A DNA stretch of 47,022 nucleotides from JACOZG01 sp964564105 (lineage in GTDB: Bacteria > Patescibacteriota > Minisyncoccia > Phycocordibacterales > JACOZG01), in assembly GCA_964564105.1 (NCBI GenBank), contig CAZLZS010000005.1:1-47022 (forward strand), written 5' to 3'. Position 1 is the stretch's first letter. Each line of letters opens with the position of its first letter. The notes beneath the pieces are model-generated. The model searched no databases. It saw only the letters and a program-made list of their open reading frames with translations, and had not been told where the DNA came from. Positions 45,471 to 47,022 of this stretch are shown here, piece after piece. The position numbers and the translations under genes are program-made.

Positions 45471-47022
45471 ATGGCCAAACAAATTATCTATGATGATCGG
45501 GCGCGTCAGCTCTTAAAGAGCGGTGTGGACAAGGTGGCCCAGGCCGTGCGCGTGACCATTGGCCCGAAGGGCCGGAACGCCGTGATCGACAAGGGCTACG
45601 GCACGCCGACGATCACCAATGATGGTGTGACCATTGCTAAGGAAATTTCGCTCAAAGACAAAATTGAAAATATGGGCGCCGAGATTATCAAAGAAGTGGC
45701 ATCAAAAACCAACGACATTGCCGGTGACGGCACAACCACAGCCGTGGTCTTAACGCAGGCTTTGGTGGCGGAAGGTTTTAAAAAAACGACCTTGGGCGTT
45801 AACTCGGTGGGTATCCGTCTCGGCATCGAGGCCGCCGCGCGTGAGGTGGTGGTAGCACTCAAGAGTCTCGCTAAGCCGATCAAATCCAAGCAAGAAACTA
45901 AACAAGTGGCCACGATCTCGGCCGAGTCCGAGGAATTCGGCGAGATTATCGCCGATGCCATTGATAAGGTTGGCAAGGATGGCGTGGTGACGGTGGAAGA
46001 GTCGCAATCTTTCGGCGTGGAATCCGAGCTGGTGGAAGGCATGCAGTTTGATAAGGGTTATGTTTCCCCCTATATGATTACTGATCCGGATCGGATGGAG
46101 GCCGACTATGAGGATCCGTTGATTTTGATTACGGACAAGAAAATTTCTTCCATCAAAGATATCTTGCCGGTGCTCGAGCGTTTGGCTAACGCCGGCAAGA
46201 AAGAGTTGGTGATCATCGCCGAGGATGTGGACGGCGAGGCTTTAGCGACGCTCGTGGTCAATAAAATCAGAGGCGTCTTCAATGCTTTGGCGATCAAGGC
46301 GCCGGGCTTTGGCGATCGGCGTAAGGAAATGCTGGAAGATATTGCCAGCTTGACCGGCGGTCGGGTGATTTCTGAAGAGGTGGGGTTGAAACTTGAGAGC
46401 GCCGATATGGCTATGTTGGGTCGGGCGCGTAAGGTAGTGGCGACCAAGGACGCGACGACCATTGTCGGCGGCAAGGGCAAGAAAGGTGATATCGAAGCGC
46501 GGATTGCCCAAATCAAAAAGCAAATTGCTACCTCTGATTCGCAGTATGATAAGGAAAAACTGCGGGAGCGGCTCGGCAAGCTCGCCGGCGGGGTGGCGGT
46601 GATTAAAGTTGGCGCCGCCACCGAGTCCGAAATGAAATACAAAAAATTAAAAATCGAAGACGCGGTGGAAGCCACCAAAGCGGCCATTGAGGAAGGGATT
46701 GTGGCCGGCGGCGGGGTGGCCTTTCTGCGGGCCGGGGGCATGGCGGCGAAAAAAGAGATTAAGCCGATCGCCGCGGATATTGCCCATGAATTTGCGGTCG
46801 GCGTCGCGATTCTTTTCAAGGCGCTCGAAGCGCCGCTCAAACAGATCGCCGTTAATGCCGGTAAGGACGATGGTTCGGTGATTGTTGATCGGGTGATAAA
46901 TGCCAAGGGTAATCAGGGTTATGACGCGGTGGCGGATAAGATTGTGGACGATATGTTCACCGCCGGCATCATTGATCCGGTTAAGGTGGCGCGGACCGGG
47001 TTGGAGCGGGCCGCTTCCGCGG
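45471..47022 (+). CDS. groEL: Chaperonin GroEL (3' end beyond the window)
   Basis: 517 residues visible from ATG 45471; the gene continues past the last base. KQIIYDDRARQLLKSGVDKV, VTIGPKGRNAVIDKGYGTPT, the ATP site AGDGTTTAVVLTQALV and KAPGFGDRRKEMLEDIA, then EEGIVAGGGVAFLRA and NAGKDDGSVIVDRV. Normal order and lengths for group I chaperonin; only about 20-30 residues should be missing. Confidence 0.97.
   Translation, partial: MAKQIIYDDRARQLLKSGVDKVAQAVRVTIGPKGRNAVIDKGYGTPTITNDGVTIAKEISLKDKIENMGAEIIKEVASKTNDIAGDGTTTAVVLTQALVAEGFKKTTLGVNSVGIRLGIEAAAREVVVALKSLAKPIKSKQETKQVATISAESEEFGEIIADAIDKVGKDGVVTVEESQSFGVESELVEGMQFDKGYVSPYMITDPDRMEADYEDPLILITDKKISSIKDILPVLERLANAGKKELVIIAEDVDGEALATLVVNKIRGVFNALAIKAPGFGDRRKEMLEDIASLTGGRVISEEVGLKLESADMAMLGRARKVVATKDATTIVGGKGKKGDIEARIAQIKKQIATSDSQYDKEKLRERLGKLAGGVAVIKVGAATESEMKYKKLKIEDAVEATKAAIEEGIVAGGGVAFLRAGGMAAKKEIKPIAADIAHEFAVGVAILFKALEAPLKQIAVNAGKDDGSVIVDRVINAKGNQGYDAVADKIVDDMFTAGIIDPVKVARTGLERAASA

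Noticed and set aside
1..47022. tRNA or rRNA genes
   Set aside because: No T-arm/anticodon arrangement or rRNA signature was found on either strand by eye.

Overview
The window looks like part of a Candidate Phyla Radiation (Patescibacteria, probably Parcubacteria-like) genome. Seen directly: dense, overlapping genes at moderately high GC; the core ribosomal protein cluster without L30 between rpsE and rplO, and without L29 between rplP and rpsQ; a type IV pilus cluster typical of the group; a small zinc-type S14; secreted PKD-domain surface proteins; no rRNA, tRNA or CRISPR. TGA is used as an ordinary stop codon, so this is not one of the UGA-recoded lineages. Lineage placement is inference.

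Layout. 1-4.4 kb: NUDIX hydrolase, ComEC-like metallo-beta-lactamase, HAD phosphatase, L28, a candidate diversity-generating retroelement (DGR) variable protein with a 3' reverse-transcriptase stump, and an M50 protease. 4.4-7.5 kb: rpsL-rpsG-fusA. 7.5-18.3 kb, minus strand: pgk-tpiA, then a type IV pilus operon headed by two repeat-rich secreted paralogues (transcribed 18277 to 9656). 18.4-22.6 kb: small membrane protein, tuf, rpsJ-rplC-rplD-rplW-rplB. 22.6-26.6 kb: an accessory island inside the S10 operon (coiled-coil protein, broken RelBE-type module, PKD surface protein between inverted hairpins, MntA/HepT module). 26.6-34.2 kb: rpsS to secY. 34.2-37.9 kb: PKD/peptidoglycan-binding surface protein, small membrane protein, adk, map, ndk. 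37.9-38.4 kb: a structured RNA with its own promoter and terminator. 38.4-47 kb: beta-CASP nuclease, LOG-like protein, infC-rpmI-rplT (minus), a pilin with a glycosyltransferase (minus), sugar-phosphate transferase, PAP2 phosphatase, groES and groEL (cut by the window end).

The most unusual signal is in the repeats. A family of small palindromic elements with ends (C/T)CCCGTTA(G/C)A...T(C/G)TAACGGG(G/A) and 4-5 bp target duplications occurs six times. Two 68-bp copies sit inside the signal-peptide coding region of two adjacent prepilin genes; with the 4-bp duplication they add exactly 24 codons and re-encode a GF/YTPLE prepilin-like motif. Three copies sit between ribosomal protein genes, exactly on the start codon of the downstream gene, which the target duplication rebuilds. 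One copy sits at the -35 box of tuf. A second hairpin family (TCAAGG...CCTT) flanks a surface-protein gene, ends two accessory blocks, and a related hairpin lies in frame in fusA. A third family of AGCTTTTAG-type short tandem repeats is read as protein in several genes, including what appears to be a whole signal peptide. Together these suggest a streamlined genome whose essential operons are heavily peppered by tiny mobile or structural elements.
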